NCBI GenBank assembly: GCA_947497085.1
Contig: CANMFE010000001.1
Coordinates: 62,001-126,000 of the forward strand
Source of the DNA: an uncultured Sphingomonadaceae bacterium
Lineage (GTDB): Bacteria; Pseudomonadota; Alphaproteobacteria; Sphingomonadales; Sphingomonadaceae
DNA length: 64,000 nt
Direction: 5' to 3'
Positions 45,304 to 54,548 of this stretch are shown here, piece after piece. The position numbers were made by a program, and so were the translations under genes. A model generated the notes under the pieces. It was not told the origin of the DNA. It did not search any database and worked only from the letters and a program-made list of their open reading frames with translations. Positions within the stretch are counted from its first letter, which is position 1. Every line of letters starts with the position of its first letter.

Positions 45304-46209
45304 CTACCCCGCCCAGTCTAGACCGATGGTTTCGTAGACTTCCTTGTCTTCATCCCATTTCTCGCTGACTTTTACATGCAGAAACAAATGCACCTTACGC
45401 CCCAATATGCGCGACAGTTCCTGACGCGCGGCGGCACCAATTTCCTTGATCCGCGCGCCGCCCTTGCCCAGTACAATGGCGCGCTGGGTAGGGCGGGCAA
45501 CCAGAATCTGTTGACTGATTTCAACCGAACCGTCTTGGCGTTCGGTATATTTTTCGGGAACCACGGCGCTGGCATAGGGCAGTTCGTTGTGGAGCTGCCG
45601 GTATAGCTGCTCACGGGTGATTTCGGTGGCCAATATGCGTTCGCTGGCGTCGCTGACTTCATCTTCGGGGAAGTGCCACGGACCTTCGGGCATATTGTCG
45701 GCGAGCCAGTTTTTCAGTTCAGGCACACCGTCTCCGGTGGTGGAACTCACGAAAAACACCTCTTCAAACGCCAGTTTTTCGGTGAGTTTCTGCGTCTGGA
45801 TGAGGAGTTTATCCTTGGCGGCAATATCCACTTTGTTCAGCACGAGTATCTTGCGGCCTTCACGGCCTGCGAGCGCTTCGACAATCTGGTCGGTCTTCTT
45901 GCTCATCTTCGCTTTCGCATCGACCACCAGCGCGATAATATCCGCGCCTTCGCTGCTGCCCCAGGCGGCACTGACCATCGCGCGGTCAAGCTTGCGTTCG
46001 GGGGAGAATATGCCCGGTGTATCGACCAGCAAAAGCTGCGCTTCGTCGCGGATGGCAATGCCCATAAGGCGCACGCGGGTGGTTTGCGCCTTGGCACTGG
46101 TAATAGCCACCTTTTGCCCGACCAATGCGTTCACCAGCGTCGATTTACCCGCATTGGGCGCGCCGATGACGGCGACAAGGCCGCAGCTTTTTGTCTTTTC
46201 TTCGCTCAT
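45304..46209 (-). CDS. era: GTPase Era
   Basis: Era is an essential GTPase that binds 16S rRNA during 30S assembly. The 301-residue product has G1 GAPNAGKSTLVNAL, G3 DTPGIFSP, G4 NKVD and a C-terminal KH domain with VLGKGGARIKEIG. Length and motifs are complete. Its ATG overlaps the rnc stop by four bases (ATGA). Confidence 0.96.
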   Translation of the reverse strand: MSEEKTKSCGLVAVIGAPNAGKSTLVNALVGQKVAITSAKAQTTRVRLMGIAIRDEAQLLLVDTPGIFSPERKLDRAMVSAAWGSSEGADIIALVVDAKAKMSKKTDQIVEALAGREGRKILVLNKVDIAAKDKLLIQTQKLTEKLAFEEVFFVSSTTGDGVPELKNWLADNMPEGPWHFPEDEVSDASERILATEITREQLYRQLHNELPYASAVVPEKYTERQDGSVEISQQILVARPTQRAIVLGKGGARIKEIGAAARQELSRILGRKVHLFLHVKVSEKWDEDKEVYETIGLDWAG

Positions 46210-46877
46210 GTATATTCTTCCATGAATTTTCGGGCCGCCAGTTTTTCCGCTGCCTGCTTGCTGTTCGCCGTTGCCTGCACTTCGCCCACATTACGCACCG
46301 ATACGCGTACCGTAAATTCCAGGGCATGATGCGGTCCGCTGCGTTCCACCAATTCATATTCGGGTGTCTTGCGATCGTTTTTTGCGGCCCATTCCTGCAG
46401 AGCGGACTTGGGGTGTTTCGGGGCTTCTGTGACACCGTCCATCTTGGCGGCCCAGTTTGCATGGATAAAATCACGCGCGGCCTCGAAACCGGTATCCAGA
46501 TAATAGGCTCCGATCAGCGATTCCATGACATCGCCCAATATATTGCTACTGTCCGCGCCGCCATCATCACGCGCCTGCTTGCCCAACCGGATATGCGGGG
46601 CAATATCCAGCTTGCGGGCGATTTCCGCGCAGGTTGCACCTGATACAAGCTGGTTGAGCCGGCTTGAGAGGCGACCCTCCGGTTCACCTGCAAAGCGGGT
46701 GTACAGCCATTCCGCGATAACGAGGCCAAGGACACGGTCGCCCAGGAATTCGAGCCGCTGATAATCTTTTGCTTTGGCCGTGCTACCATGGGTTAACGCC
46801 TCGACATACAGTTCTTCCCGGCTACGGGGTGCTGGAAAGAGCGAGTCCAGAAAGCCTTTTGTGTCAGGCTGGCTCAA
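46206..46877 (-). CDS. rnc: Ribonuclease III
   Basis: RNase III cleaves double-stranded RNA in rRNA processing and mRNA decay. The catalytic signature is QRLEFLGDRVLGLVIAEWLY, with the second acidic set in NILGDVMESLIGAYYLD, followed by a dsRNA-binding domain (KSALQEWAAKN onward). I favour the TTG start at 46877: GGAGAAGGA lies just upstream and TTG overlaps the lepB TGA stop (TTGA). An in-frame ATG at 46919 would overlap lepB by 46 bp without a ribosome site. The product from TTG is 223 residues, normal for the family. Confidence 0.93.
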   Translation of the reverse strand: MSQPDTKGFLDSLFPAPRSREELYVEALTHGSTAKAKDYQRLEFLGDRVLGLVIAEWLYTRFAGEPEGRLSSRLNQLVSGATCAEIARKLDIAPHIRLGKQARDDGGADSSNILGDVMESLIGAYYLDTGFEAARDFIHANWAAKMDGVTEAPKHPKSALQEWAAKNDRKTPEYELVERSGPHHALEFTVRVSVRNVGEVQATANSKQAAEKLAARKFMEEYT

Positions 46878-47716
46878 AATCCTTCTCCAATCCGCTGCCA
46901 GCGCGGTGCGGTAAACCATGTCACCGGGTTCAGGCTGGCCGATCCATCAACCGAAAAGACAGACACCTGCGCGCGTCCGACAAGATTTGCCTGCGGGACT
47001 ATACCTATACCGCCACCTGGAGTTGCCGGAAAGCGGCTATCAAGGCTATTGTCACGGTTATCCCCCATCAGGAACATATGCTCTTCGGGAACGATGACGG
47101 GCGGCGTATTGTCGGCAGGATTTGATCCAAGGTCGAGCACGTTATAGCTTTTCCCATTGGGTAAGGTCTCCCGGTACTGCGGATAGCGGCAGATGGCTTC
47201 GCCATCTTCATTTTTGTCCGCAAAACGGATGTCACGGCATTTTGTATTGGGGGATACGGCGATAATGAAATCCTCAATCCGTTCCTTAGGAACCGGAGTG
47301 CCATTCAGGATCAACTGGCCATCCCGCATCTGCACAGTGTCTCCGGGAAGGCCAATGACACGCTTGATATAGTCAACTGAATTTGCAGGCGGCGCTTTGA
47401 ACACCACGACATCGCCCGCTTCCGGTTCGCTTGCGAATATCCGGCCCGGAATCAAAGGGACACTGAATGGCAGGCTGTGTTTGGAAAAACCATAAGGCCA
47501 TTTGGCCACCAGCAGGTAATCGCCGTTGACGAGCCGCGGCTGCATTGATTCTGACGGGATATTGAATGGCGACAAAATGAAACTGCGCAGGATAATCATG
47601 AAAATTACCAGCTTGACAAGAAACTTGCCAAAATCAGCCCATTCGGACGCAGCATCAGCTTCGTTTTCGGTGCCCGTGCCTTGCGTTCCGTTCGCCATTC
47701 TATCGTGTTCGTTCAT
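46874..47716 (-). CDS. lepB: Signal peptidase I
   Basis: LepB removes signal peptides from exported proteins. The 280-residue protein has one N-terminal membrane anchor (about residues 32-50), the catalytic serine S57 in IPSESMQP, and the general-base lysine K118 in DYIKRVIGLPGD. The late motif MGDNRDNSLDSRF is present. It is the first gene of the lepB-rnc-era unit, a common arrangement, and coupled by overlap to rnc. Confidence 0.96.
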   Translation of the reverse strand: MNEHDRMANGTQGTGTENEADAASEWADFGKFLVKLVIFMIILRSFILSPFNIPSESMQPRLVNGDYLLVAKWPYGFSKHSLPFSVPLIPGRIFASEPEAGDVVVFKAPPANSVDYIKRVIGLPGDTVQMRDGQLILNGTPVPKERIEDFIIAVSPNTKCRDIRFADKNEDGEAICRYPQYRETLPNGKSYNVLDLGSNPADNTPPVIVPEEHMFLMGDNRDNSLDSRFPATPGGGIGIVPQANLVGRAQVSVFSVDGSASLNPVTWFTAPRWQRIGEGF

Positions 47717-47892
47717 ATTATCCGCTTTGTTCCAGCCCGTTTATTCACACTTTGCGGACCCGGCGCCTCTTGATTATGGCGTGGCCGCTATCATTTGTAA
47801 TTAGCCTATAATAGGGTGGGCGGCGATTACCACGTATTTTCATCATCCGCAGCAGTAACTTTTGCTGCGTGGCATGCGAACAGGGGATTGAG
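47717..47892. promoter_or_regulatory. Divergent promoter region between lepB and pgi
   Basis: This 176-bp gap serves two divergent genes. CCTATAATAGG near 47806-47816 contains a perfect TATAAT as a possible -10 on the plus strand; the -35 is not clear. I see no repeat or RNA gene. Confidence 0.4.
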
Positions 47893-49404
47893 ATGAGCAA
47901 TATGCCAGCAGATTGGGGCCGTTTTTCCGGGCCGGAGGAAACGCGGATTACGCAGCTGTTCGCGCAGGCAGACCGCCTGAAGGACTTCAGCATCCTTACT
48001 GACATGCCGGGCGGTGAGATATATTTTGACCTGTCAAAAACCCATCTTGACCATGCCAAGCTGGACCTGTTTCTAGAGCTTGCCGACGCCCGCGGCCTTG
48101 GCGATATGCGCGCTGCATTATTTGCAGGGGATGAAATTAACACCAGCGAGGGCCGCGCCGCCGAACATACTGCACAGCGCGGCAATGGCGACGATGACAG
48201 TGTGTCGCTGGCACAGCATCTGCACGACCGTATGCGCGCATTGGTGGAAGCCATCCATGGCGGCGCTTTTGGCGAGATAAAACATGTGCTGCATATCGGC
48301 ATTGGCGGGTCAGCGCTTGGCCCGGACCTGGTCATTGATGCACTGGGCCGTGAGGACCCGCTGTGTCATGTTGAGGTGGTGTCGAACGTGGATGGCGTTG
48401 CGCTGGAGGAGGCGTTCGCAAGGTTGGACCCTGCGACCACGCTGATCGCGATTGCGTCCAAGACTTTCACCACCACCGAAACCATGTTGAATGCGGCAAG
48501 CGCGGTGCAATGGCTGGAGCAGGAAGGCGTGCAAGACCCTTATGGCCGGGTTGTCGCGCTCACAGCATCACCTGACAAGGCGGTGGAGTGGGGCATTGAC
48601 CAATCACGCGTTCTGCCATTTTCCGATACGGTGGGCGGGCGCTATTCGATATGGTCATCCATCGGCTTCCCGGTTGCCATGGCGCTGGGATGGAATGAAT
48701 TTGATGCGTTTCTCAGGGGCGCGGCGGCCATGGACAAGCATTTCCTGGAAGCGGATTTCACTCGTAATGCGCCAGTTATGGCAGCGTTTGCGGACCTTTA
48801 TTATGCGCAGATTGCAAGCGCGCAAACCCGCGCTGTATTTGCCTATGACGAGCGGCTCCGCTTGCTTCCCAGCTATCTGCAGCAGCTGGAAATGGAAAGT
48901 AATGGCAAATCGGTGACGCGTGATGGTGTGCCTCTCGGATATCCAACCGCCCCTATTACATGGGGCGGGGTCGGGACCGATGCGCAGCATGCAGTGTTTC
49001 AGCTATTGCATCAGGGTACACATGTGCTGCCGGTTGAATTTATTGTATCGAAAACGCCCGGCCATGATCTTGATCCGGCACATCACCAGAACCTGCTCAC
49101 CAACTGCTTTGCCCAGGGCGCGGCATTGATGACGGGCCGCGCAGCAGATGATCCGGCGCGCAGCTATTCGGGAGACAGACCTTCCACCACGATATTGCTG
49201 GATGATATCACACCGTCCAGCCTGGGCGCTTTGATTGCATTTTACGAGCACCGCACATTTGTAAACGCTGTGATTTTGGGGATTAATCCGTTTGACCAGT
49301 TCGGTGTCGAGCTGGGCAAGGAAATCGCCAAAGCGATGAATGGCGGGGGTGAAATGGAATTTGACCCATCCACACAAAAACTGATCGAATTATCCGCGCT
49401 TTAA
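47893..49404 (+). CDS. pgi: Glucose-6-phosphate isomerase
   Basis: Pgi interconverts glucose-6-phosphate and fructose-6-phosphate. ATG 47893 follows AGGGGATT and yields 503 residues; an upstream ATG at 47869 lacks a ribosome site. Family motifs are HIGIGGSALGPDLVIDAL, VSNVDGVALEEAF, ASKTFTTTETMLNA, VGGRYSIWSSIGFPVA and QLLHQGTHVLPVEFI. The length is slightly under the E. coli enzyme. gor follows 31 bp downstream. Confidence 0.96.
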   Translation: MSNMPADWGRFSGPEETRITQLFAQADRLKDFSILTDMPGGEIYFDLSKTHLDHAKLDLFLELADARGLGDMRAALFAGDEINTSEGRAAEHTAQRGNGDDDSVSLAQHLHDRMRALVEAIHGGAFGEIKHVLHIGIGGSALGPDLVIDALGREDPLCHVEVVSNVDGVALEEAFARLDPATTLIAIASKTFTTTETMLNAASAVQWLEQEGVQDPYGRVVALTASPDKAVEWGIDQSRVLPFSDTVGGRYSIWSSIGFPVAMALGWNEFDAFLRGAAAMDKHFLEADFTRNAPVMAAFADLYYAQIASAQTRAVFAYDERLRLLPSYLQQLEMESNGKSVTRDGVPLGYPTAPITWGGVGTDAQHAVFQLLHQGTHVLPVEFIVSKTPGHDLDPAHHQNLLTNCFAQGAALMTGRAADDPARSYSGDRPSTTILLDDITPSSLGALIAFYEHRTFVNAVILGINPFDQFGVELGKEIAKAMNGGGEMEFDPSTQKLIELSAL

Positions 49405-49435
49405 GGCGGCGGACCTCAACAGGAGCAGCTATATT

Positions 49436-50782
49436 ATGAGCGAATATGATTATGACCTGTTTGTTATTGGCGCAGGGTCGGGCGGCGTCCGTGCGGCGCG
49501 TGTGTCTGCCTCCATGGGCGCAAAAGTGGCTGTAGCAGAAGAATATCGTGTTGGCGGCACGTGTGTTATCCGCGGCTGTGTCCCCAAGAAGCTGCTCGTC
49601 TACGGCTCTCATTTCGCCGAGGACCTGGAAGACGCGCAAAATTATGGCTGGTCCATTGAAGGCGCCAGCTTTGACTGGATCAAGCTGCGCGATCATGTGC
49701 TGAACGATGTGGACCGGATTAATGGTGCCTATACCGAAACACTCAAAAACCATAATGTTGAACTGTACCACGAGCGGGCAGAAATCGCTGGACCAAACGA
49801 GCTGAAACTTGCGAGCGGCAAGACTGTCACCGCCAAATATATTCTTGTGGCCACCGGTGCATGGCCTGATGTCCCCAAATTTGAGGGCAGTGAGCATGTC
49901 ATCACCTCGAACGAGATGTTTCATCTGGAGAAGCTACCCAAGCGCGCGATCATTGCGGGTGGCGGCTATATAGCCAATGAGTTTGCGGGCATCCTGAACG
50001 CGCTTGGCAGTCAGGTGACGGTGGTGAATCGCTCGGACGTTATCCTGCGCGGCTATGATGAGGCGCTGCGGGATAGGTTGCTGCAAATCTCCATGACGCG
50101 CGGCATTGAATTTAAATTCAACTGTACATTCGATAAAATCGTGAAGCGCGATGATGGCGCATTTGATGTTTATGCCGATGGCCGCGATCCGGTCATTGCC
50201 GACATCATCCTGTTCGCTACTGGCCGCAAGCCCAATAGCGAAGGTCTGGGGCTGGAAAATGCAGGCGTCGAAATGGATGAAAAGGGTGCCATCAAGGTCG
50301 ATGAATATAGCCAGACAAGCTGCCAAACTATTTATGCCGTGGGCGATGTCACCAACCGTGTACAGCTCACGCCTGTGGCCATCCGCGAAGGCCAGGCTTT
50401 TGCCGAAACCGTGTTTAACAACAACCCGAGCACAGTGGATTATGATAATATCCCGGCGGCGGTATTTTCACAGCCGCCCATTGCCTCGGTCGGCCTGACG
50501 GAAGGCGAAGCGCGTAATCAATATGGCAATATCCGCGTCTATTCATCTGATTTCCGTGCCATGAAAAACGTGTTTGCCAACCGCCCGGAACGCGGGCTTT
50601 ACAAAATGGTGTGCGAAGAACCATCGGGCAAGATTCTCGGCCTGCATATGATAGGTCCCGAAGCGCCGGAGATTCTACAGGCGGCCGCAGTGGCTGTAAA
50701 AGCAGGGCTCACCAAACAAGCATTTGACGATACTGTCGCGCTGCATCCCAGCATGGCGGAAGAGCTTGTGCTTATGAAATGA
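49436..50782 (+). CDS. gor: Glutathione-disulfide reductase
   Basis: Gor reduces oxidised glutathione with NADPH. The 448-residue protein has the FAD motif FVIGAGSGGVRAARVSA and the redox pair C43/C48 in GGTCVIRGCVPKK. IIAGGGYIANEFAGIL is the NADPH site, AVGDVTNR the second FAD contact, and the C-terminal ALHPSMAEELV holds the catalytic His. It follows pgi and the next gene has its own promoter-like region. Confidence 0.95.
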   Translation: MSEYDYDLFVIGAGSGGVRAARVSASMGAKVAVAEEYRVGGTCVIRGCVPKKLLVYGSHFAEDLEDAQNYGWSIEGASFDWIKLRDHVLNDVDRINGAYTETLKNHNVELYHERAEIAGPNELKLASGKTVTAKYILVATGAWPDVPKFEGSEHVITSNEMFHLEKLPKRAIIAGGGYIANEFAGILNALGSQVTVVNRSDVILRGYDEALRDRLLQISMTRGIEFKFNCTFDKIVKRDDGAFDVYADGRDPVIADIILFATGRKPNSEGLGLENAGVEMDEKGAIKVDEYSQTSCQTIYAVGDVTNRVQLTPVAIREGQAFAETVFNNNPSTVDYDNIPAAVFSQPPIASVGLTEGEARNQYGNIRVYSSDFRAMKNVFANRPERGLYKMVCEEPSGKILGLHMIGPEAPEILQAAAVAVKAGLTKQAFDDTVALHPSMAEELVLMK

Positions 50783-50792
50783 TGCCGCTTCT

Positions 50793-50833
50793 TTGACATT
50801 GGTTGCAATTTGCTATTGAATTGCAACAACCAA
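50793..50833 (+). promoter_or_regulatory. Promoter with overlapping inverted repeat before the NAD-dependent reductase gene
   Basis: TTGACA (50793-50798), a 17-bp spacer and TTGAAT (50816-50821) look like a sigma-70 promoter. An inverted repeat, TTGGTTGCAATT (50799-50810) with AATTGCAACAACCAA (50819-50833), covers the spacer and -10 and includes two TTGCAA boxes. A regulator bound there would block transcription. The spacing to ATG 50848 is normal. Confidence 0.6.
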
Positions 50834-50847
50834 TTTCAGGGAGAGAT

Positions 50848-51867
50848 ATGATGGCGGGCAAAGTCCTTGTTACCGGCGGTACCGGCTATATTGCGGGCTA
50901 TATCATCCGGCAGCTGATGGATGAGGGGTGGGAGGTGAACACCACTATCCGCTCGCTGTCCAAAGAAGCAAAACTGCGCGAGATATTGGCGGTCGATAAT
51001 GACCGGCTGCATGTCTTTGCCGCTGATCTGATGTCCGATGATGGCTGGGCGGATGCCGTGCAGGGCTGCACGCATGTGGCGCATGTCGCTTCGCCGCTGC
51101 CCGCCGCTACACCCAAGCATGAAGATGAGTTGATCGTTCCGGCGCGCGAAGGCGCATTGCGGGCGCTGCGTTTTGCGAAAGATGCGGGCGTGAAGCGGGT
51201 GGTGATGACATCATCCATGGCGGCGGTGGCGTATGGCGTGGGCCGCGGCACGCACCATTTTGATGAAAGCCACTGGAGCAATATCGATCATCCCGATGCC
51301 TATCCCTATGTGAAATCCAAAACCATTGCCGAGCGCGCAGCGCGTGAATGGATGGCGGAAAATGGGGGTAATATGGAATATTGCTCGATCAATCCCGGTA
51401 TGGTGCTGGGTCCGCAGATGAGTGATGATTTTTCAACATCGCTCGAAGCGGTCAAAAAACTGCTCGAAGGCGCTTTTCCCGGCACGCCGGATCTGGGCTT
51501 TGCCGTGGTTGATGTACGTGACGTGGCGGACTTGCATGTAAAGGCACTTACAGCGGCGGGCATAGACGGTGAACGCTTTCTGGCGGCAGGTAAGTTCTTC
51601 AAGATGCGCGATATAGCCGATCTGCTGATTAATAATCTGGGCAGGGATGCGCGCAAGGTTCCCAAGCGCAACCTGCCCGACTGGGTGATGAAATTTGTGG
51701 GTAAGTTCGATCCTGTCGCCGCAAGCGTGGTGTCAGAGCTGGGCAAGGTGCGGATTGTCGATTCCAGCAATGCACAAGAAAAGCTGGACTGGACGATGCG
51801 GCCTGAGGAAGACAGCGTTCTGGATACTGCCCGCGACCTGGTCGCGCGCGGTATTGTGAAAGTGTGA
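50848..51867 (+). CDS. NAD(P)-dependent epimerase/reductase, dihydroflavonol-reductase-like
   Basis: ATG 50848 follows GGGAGAGAT and gives 339 residues. It is an extended SDR with nucleotide motif VLVTGGTGYIAGYII, catalytic YPYVKSK (YxxxK) and SSMAAVAYG (catalytic Ser). It resembles dihydroflavonol-4-reductase/methylglyoxal-reductase-type aldehyde reductases; the substrate is unknown. Its promoter carries a strong inverted repeat. The propionate cluster starts 87 bp after it. Confidence 0.87.
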   Translation: MMAGKVLVTGGTGYIAGYIIRQLMDEGWEVNTTIRSLSKEAKLREILAVDNDRLHVFAADLMSDDGWADAVQGCTHVAHVASPLPAATPKHEDELIVPAREGALRALRFAKDAGVKRVVMTSSMAAVAYGVGRGTHHFDESHWSNIDHPDAYPYVKSKTIAERAAREWMAENGGNMEYCSINPGMVLGPQMSDDFSTSLEAVKKLLEGAFPGTPDLGFAVVDVRDVADLHVKALTAAGIDGERFLAAGKFFKMRDIADLLINNLGRDARKVPKRNLPDWVMKFVGKFDPVAASVVSELGKVRIVDSSNAQEKLDWTMRPEEDSVLDTARDLVARGIVKV

Positions 51868-51869
51868 AT

Positions 51870-51885
51870 TTAATCGTTCGATTAA
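51870..51885. promoter_or_regulatory. Perfect palindrome inside the putative pccB promoter
   Basis: TTAATCG-TT-CGATTAA (51870-51885) is a perfect dyad. It lies between a weak -35 (TTTAAT, 51869-51874) and a -10-like TATATT (51892-51897), with pccB beginning at 51955. A site in this position could control the propionyl-CoA cluster. TetR-type repressors often use dyads of this size; no regulator gene is linked in the window. Confidence 0.5.
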
Positions 51886-51954
51886 TTGCAATATATTCCG
51901 GTTTGTGGAAAGGCTGTTTCATAACAATAGCCCATTCATGAAACTGGGGATGAT

Positions 51955-53487
51955 ATGCAGGAAATTCTGGAACAGGTAGAGCAAAAGCGCGCCGCGGCAA
52001 GGCTGGGCGGCGGGCAGAAACGCATTGATGCACAGCATGCCAAGGGCAAACTGACCGCGCGTGAACGTATTGAAATATTGCTTGATCCCGGCTCGTTTGA
52101 AGAAATTGATATGTATGTCGAACATAACTGTGTCGATTTCGGGATGGCAGAAACGAAGATTCCCGGTGACGGTGTTGTCACCGGTTCCGGTACGATCAAT
52201 GGCCGTCTTGTTTTCTTGTTCAGTCAGGACTTTACCGTTTTTGGCGGTTCCCTGTCAGAGCGCCATGCCGAGAAAATCTGCAAGGTCATGGATAATGCCA
52301 TGAAAGTCGGCGCGCCTGTCATCGGTATTAATGACAGTGGCGGTGCGCGTATTCAGGAAGGTGTGGCATCGCTCGGCGGCTATGCCGAGGTGTTCCAGCG
52401 CAATGTGCTTGCGAGCGGCGTGGTCCCGCAAATCTCGCTTATCATGGGGCCGTGCGCAGGCGGCGCGGTCTATTCGCCCGCGATGACCGACTTTATCCTG
52501 ATGGTAAAGGATTCGAGCTATATGTTCGTCACTGGCCCCGATGTGGTTAAAACGGTGACTAACGAAGTCGTGACGCAGGAGGAGCTGGGCGGCGCGGTGA
52601 CGCATACCACCAAGTCCGGTGTAGCCGATATCGCGTTCGATAACGACATTGACGCGCTGCTCGCGGCACGCGATCTGGTGGACTTCCTACCGCTCAACAA
52701 CCGTGAAGAAGTGCCGGAGCGCCCCACGGCGGATGCATGGGACCGGATTGACGATAGCCTGGACACGCTTGTGCCTGACAATGCCAATGCGCCCTATGAC
52801 ATGCATGAGCTGATCCGTAAAACGGTTGATGAAGGTGACTTCTTTGAAATTCAGCCCGATCATGCGGCAAACATCATCTGCGGCTTTGGCCGTGTGGAAG
52901 GCTGCACGGTGGGCATTGTCGCCAACCAGCCCATGGTGCTCGCAGGTTGCCTGGATATCGGGGCTTCCAAAAAAGCGGGACGCTTTGTGCGTTTCTGTGA
53001 CGCGTTTGAAATCCCGATTATCACTTTTGTCGATGTGCCGGGTTTCCTGCCGGGCGTCAGTCAGGAACATAACGGCATTATCAAACATGGTGCAAAACTG
53101 CTGTTTGCCTATGCCGAGGCAACGGTGCCGAAAATCACCGTGATCACGCGCAAGGCCTATGGCGGCGCGTATGACGTCATGGCGTCAAAGCATTTGCGCG
53201 GCGACCTCAATTACGCCTGGCCCACCGCCGAAATCGCCGTGATGGGCGCGAAAGGCGCGGTCGAGATTATCTTTCGCAAGGATATTGGCGACGCGGACAA
53301 GATTGCCGAGAAAACCAAGGAATATGAAGACCGCTTCGCCAACCCATTCGTGGCGGCAAGCAAGGGCTTTATTGATGAGGTCATCATGCCGCATTCAACG
53401 CGCAGACGGATTGCACTCGGACTGCGTAAGCTACGGAATAAGAGCCTCGAGAACCCGTGGAAAAAACATGACAATATTCCGCTCTAA
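51955..53487 (+). CDS. pccB: Propionyl-CoA carboxylase beta subunit (carboxyltransferase)
   Basis: PccB transfers carboxyl from biotin to propionyl-CoA, giving methylmalonyl-CoA. The 510-residue protein shows both halves: [59 protein letters not shown], then the second half with [14 protein letters not shown] and [17 protein letters not shown]. The C-terminus [17 protein letters not shown] is typical. Pairing with pccA at the end of the cluster, and with the mutase and epimerase, supports propionyl-CoA over other acyl-CoA substrates. Confidence 0.94.
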   Translation: MQEILEQVEQKRAAARLGGGQKRIDAQHAKGKLTARERIEILLDPGSFEEIDMYVEHNCVDFGMAETKIPGDGVVTGSGTINGRLVFLFSQDFTVFGGSLSERHAEKICKVMDNAMKVGAPVIGINDSGGARIQEGVASLGGYAEVFQRNVLASGVVPQISLIMGPCAGGAVYSPAMTDFILMVKDSSYMFVTGPDVVKTVTNEVVTQEELGGAVTHTTKSGVADIAFDNDIDALLAARDLVDFLPLNNREEVPERPTADAWDRIDDSLDTLVPDNANAPYDMHELIRKTVDEGDFFEIQPDHAANIICGFGRVEGCTVGIVANQPMVLAGCLDIGASKKAGRFVRFCDAFEIPIITFVDVPGFLPGVSQEHNGIIKHGAKLLFAYAEATVPKITVITRKAYGGAYDVMASKHLRGDLNYAWPTAEIAVMGAKGAVEIIFRKDIGDADKIAEKTKEYEDRFANPFVAASKGFIDEVIMPHSTRRRIALGLRKLRNKSLENPWKKHDNIPL

Positions 53488-53493
53488 CCCCAC

Positions 53494-53584
53494 CGTCATT
53501 CCCGCGAAGGCGGGAATCCATTTCCTGCCATATCAATTTATTGCAATTTCTGAAGCTGGATTCCGGATCAAGTGCGGAATGACG
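53494..53584. repeat. Palindromic intergenic repeat, family B (copy 2)
   Basis: CGTCATTCCCGCG...GGCGGGAATCCA (53494-53520) faces TGGATTCCGG...GCGGAATGACG (53557-53584). It fits the widespread GTCATTCCCGCGAAGGCGGG element. It lies between pccB and the DUF808 gene and could affect downstream transcript level. Confidence 0.85.
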
Positions 53585-53602
53585 ATAGAGAGAAAGTAAC
53601 AT

Positions 53603-54547
53603 ATGCCATCAGGACTATTAGCCTTACTCGATGATGTAGCCGCCATTGCGAAGGTCGCGGCAGCCTCCATTGACGATATTGGTGCGGCGGCGGGGCGCGC
53701 GGGATCGAAGGCCGCCGCCGTCGTCATTGACGATGCCGCGGTGACGCCGCGTTATGTCACGGGTTTCTCGCCGGCGCGCGAATTGCCGATGATCTGGAAA
53801 ATCGCCAAGGGATCGATCAAGAACAAGATGCTGTTCCTGCTCCCGGCGGCGGTGCTGCTGGGGCAGTTTGCGCCATTCCTGATTCCCGTTATCCTGATTA
53901 TTGGCGGGTTGTTCCTGTGCTATGAAGCGGCGGAAAAAGTGCTGGAAATGTTTCATATCGATGAAACCAATGTGCATGATACACCCGCGATTATTGAGGG
54001 CGAAAACCGCGAGGATGAAATGGTTTCTGGCGCCATCCGTACGGATTTTATCCTGTCGGCGGAAATCATGGCGATTGCACTCTCCGAAGTGGCCGATGAA
54101 GTGTGGTGGCAACAGGCGATTATTCTCGCCATTATCGGGATTGTGATTACCATTGTGGTCTATGGCGCGGTCGCACTCATTGTGAAAATGGATGATGTCG
54201 GCCTGCACCTTGCGCAGACACGTGAAGGGGCAATGGCCCGTTTTGGGCATGGCCTGGTCTCGTTTATGCCCACATTGCTGCAAACCATCTCTGTCATTGG
54301 CACGCTCGCCATGGCCTGGGTAGGGGGCGGATTGCTGGTGCACAATGCGGCAGAACTGGGCTGGCATGGACCGGAACACCTGATTGAAATGATCGCCGAA
54401 CCGATAGTTCATGCCGTGCCCATGGGTATGCAGGGCTTTCTGGACTGGCTGGTTTTCGCGGTACTCTCGGGCCTGGCTGGCACAGCCATTGGCGCGGTGA
54501 TTGCGCCTATCATCCATAAAGTCGTGCCGCATGGGGAGGGGCATTGA
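53603..54547 (+). CDS. DUF808 family inner-membrane protein
   Basis: The 314-residue protein opens with SGLLALLDDVAAIAKVAAAS and has PRYVTGFSPARELPMIWKIAKGS, hallmarks of DUF808 (E. coli YedI). Hydrophobic segments are clear in the middle and C-terminal parts. The function of the family is unknown. It sits between pccB and the epimerase gene, whose ATG begins one base after its stop, so it is cotranscribed with the propionate genes; a role in that pathway is not established. Confidence 0.85.
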   Translation: MPSGLLALLDDVAAIAKVAAASIDDIGAAAGRAGSKAAAVVIDDAAVTPRYVTGFSPARELPMIWKIAKGSIKNKMLFLLPAAVLLGQFAPFLIPVILIIGGLFLCYEAAEKVLEMFHIDETNVHDTPAIIEGENREDEMVSGAIRTDFILSAEIMAIALSEVADEVWWQQAIILAIIGIVITIVVYGAVALIVKMDDVGLHLAQTREGAMARFGHGLVSFMPTLLQTISVIGTLAMAWVGGGLLVHNAAELGWHGPEHLIEMIAEPIVHAVPMGMQGFLDWLVFAVLSGLAGTAIGAVIAPIIHKVVPHGEGH

Positions 54548-54548
54548 T

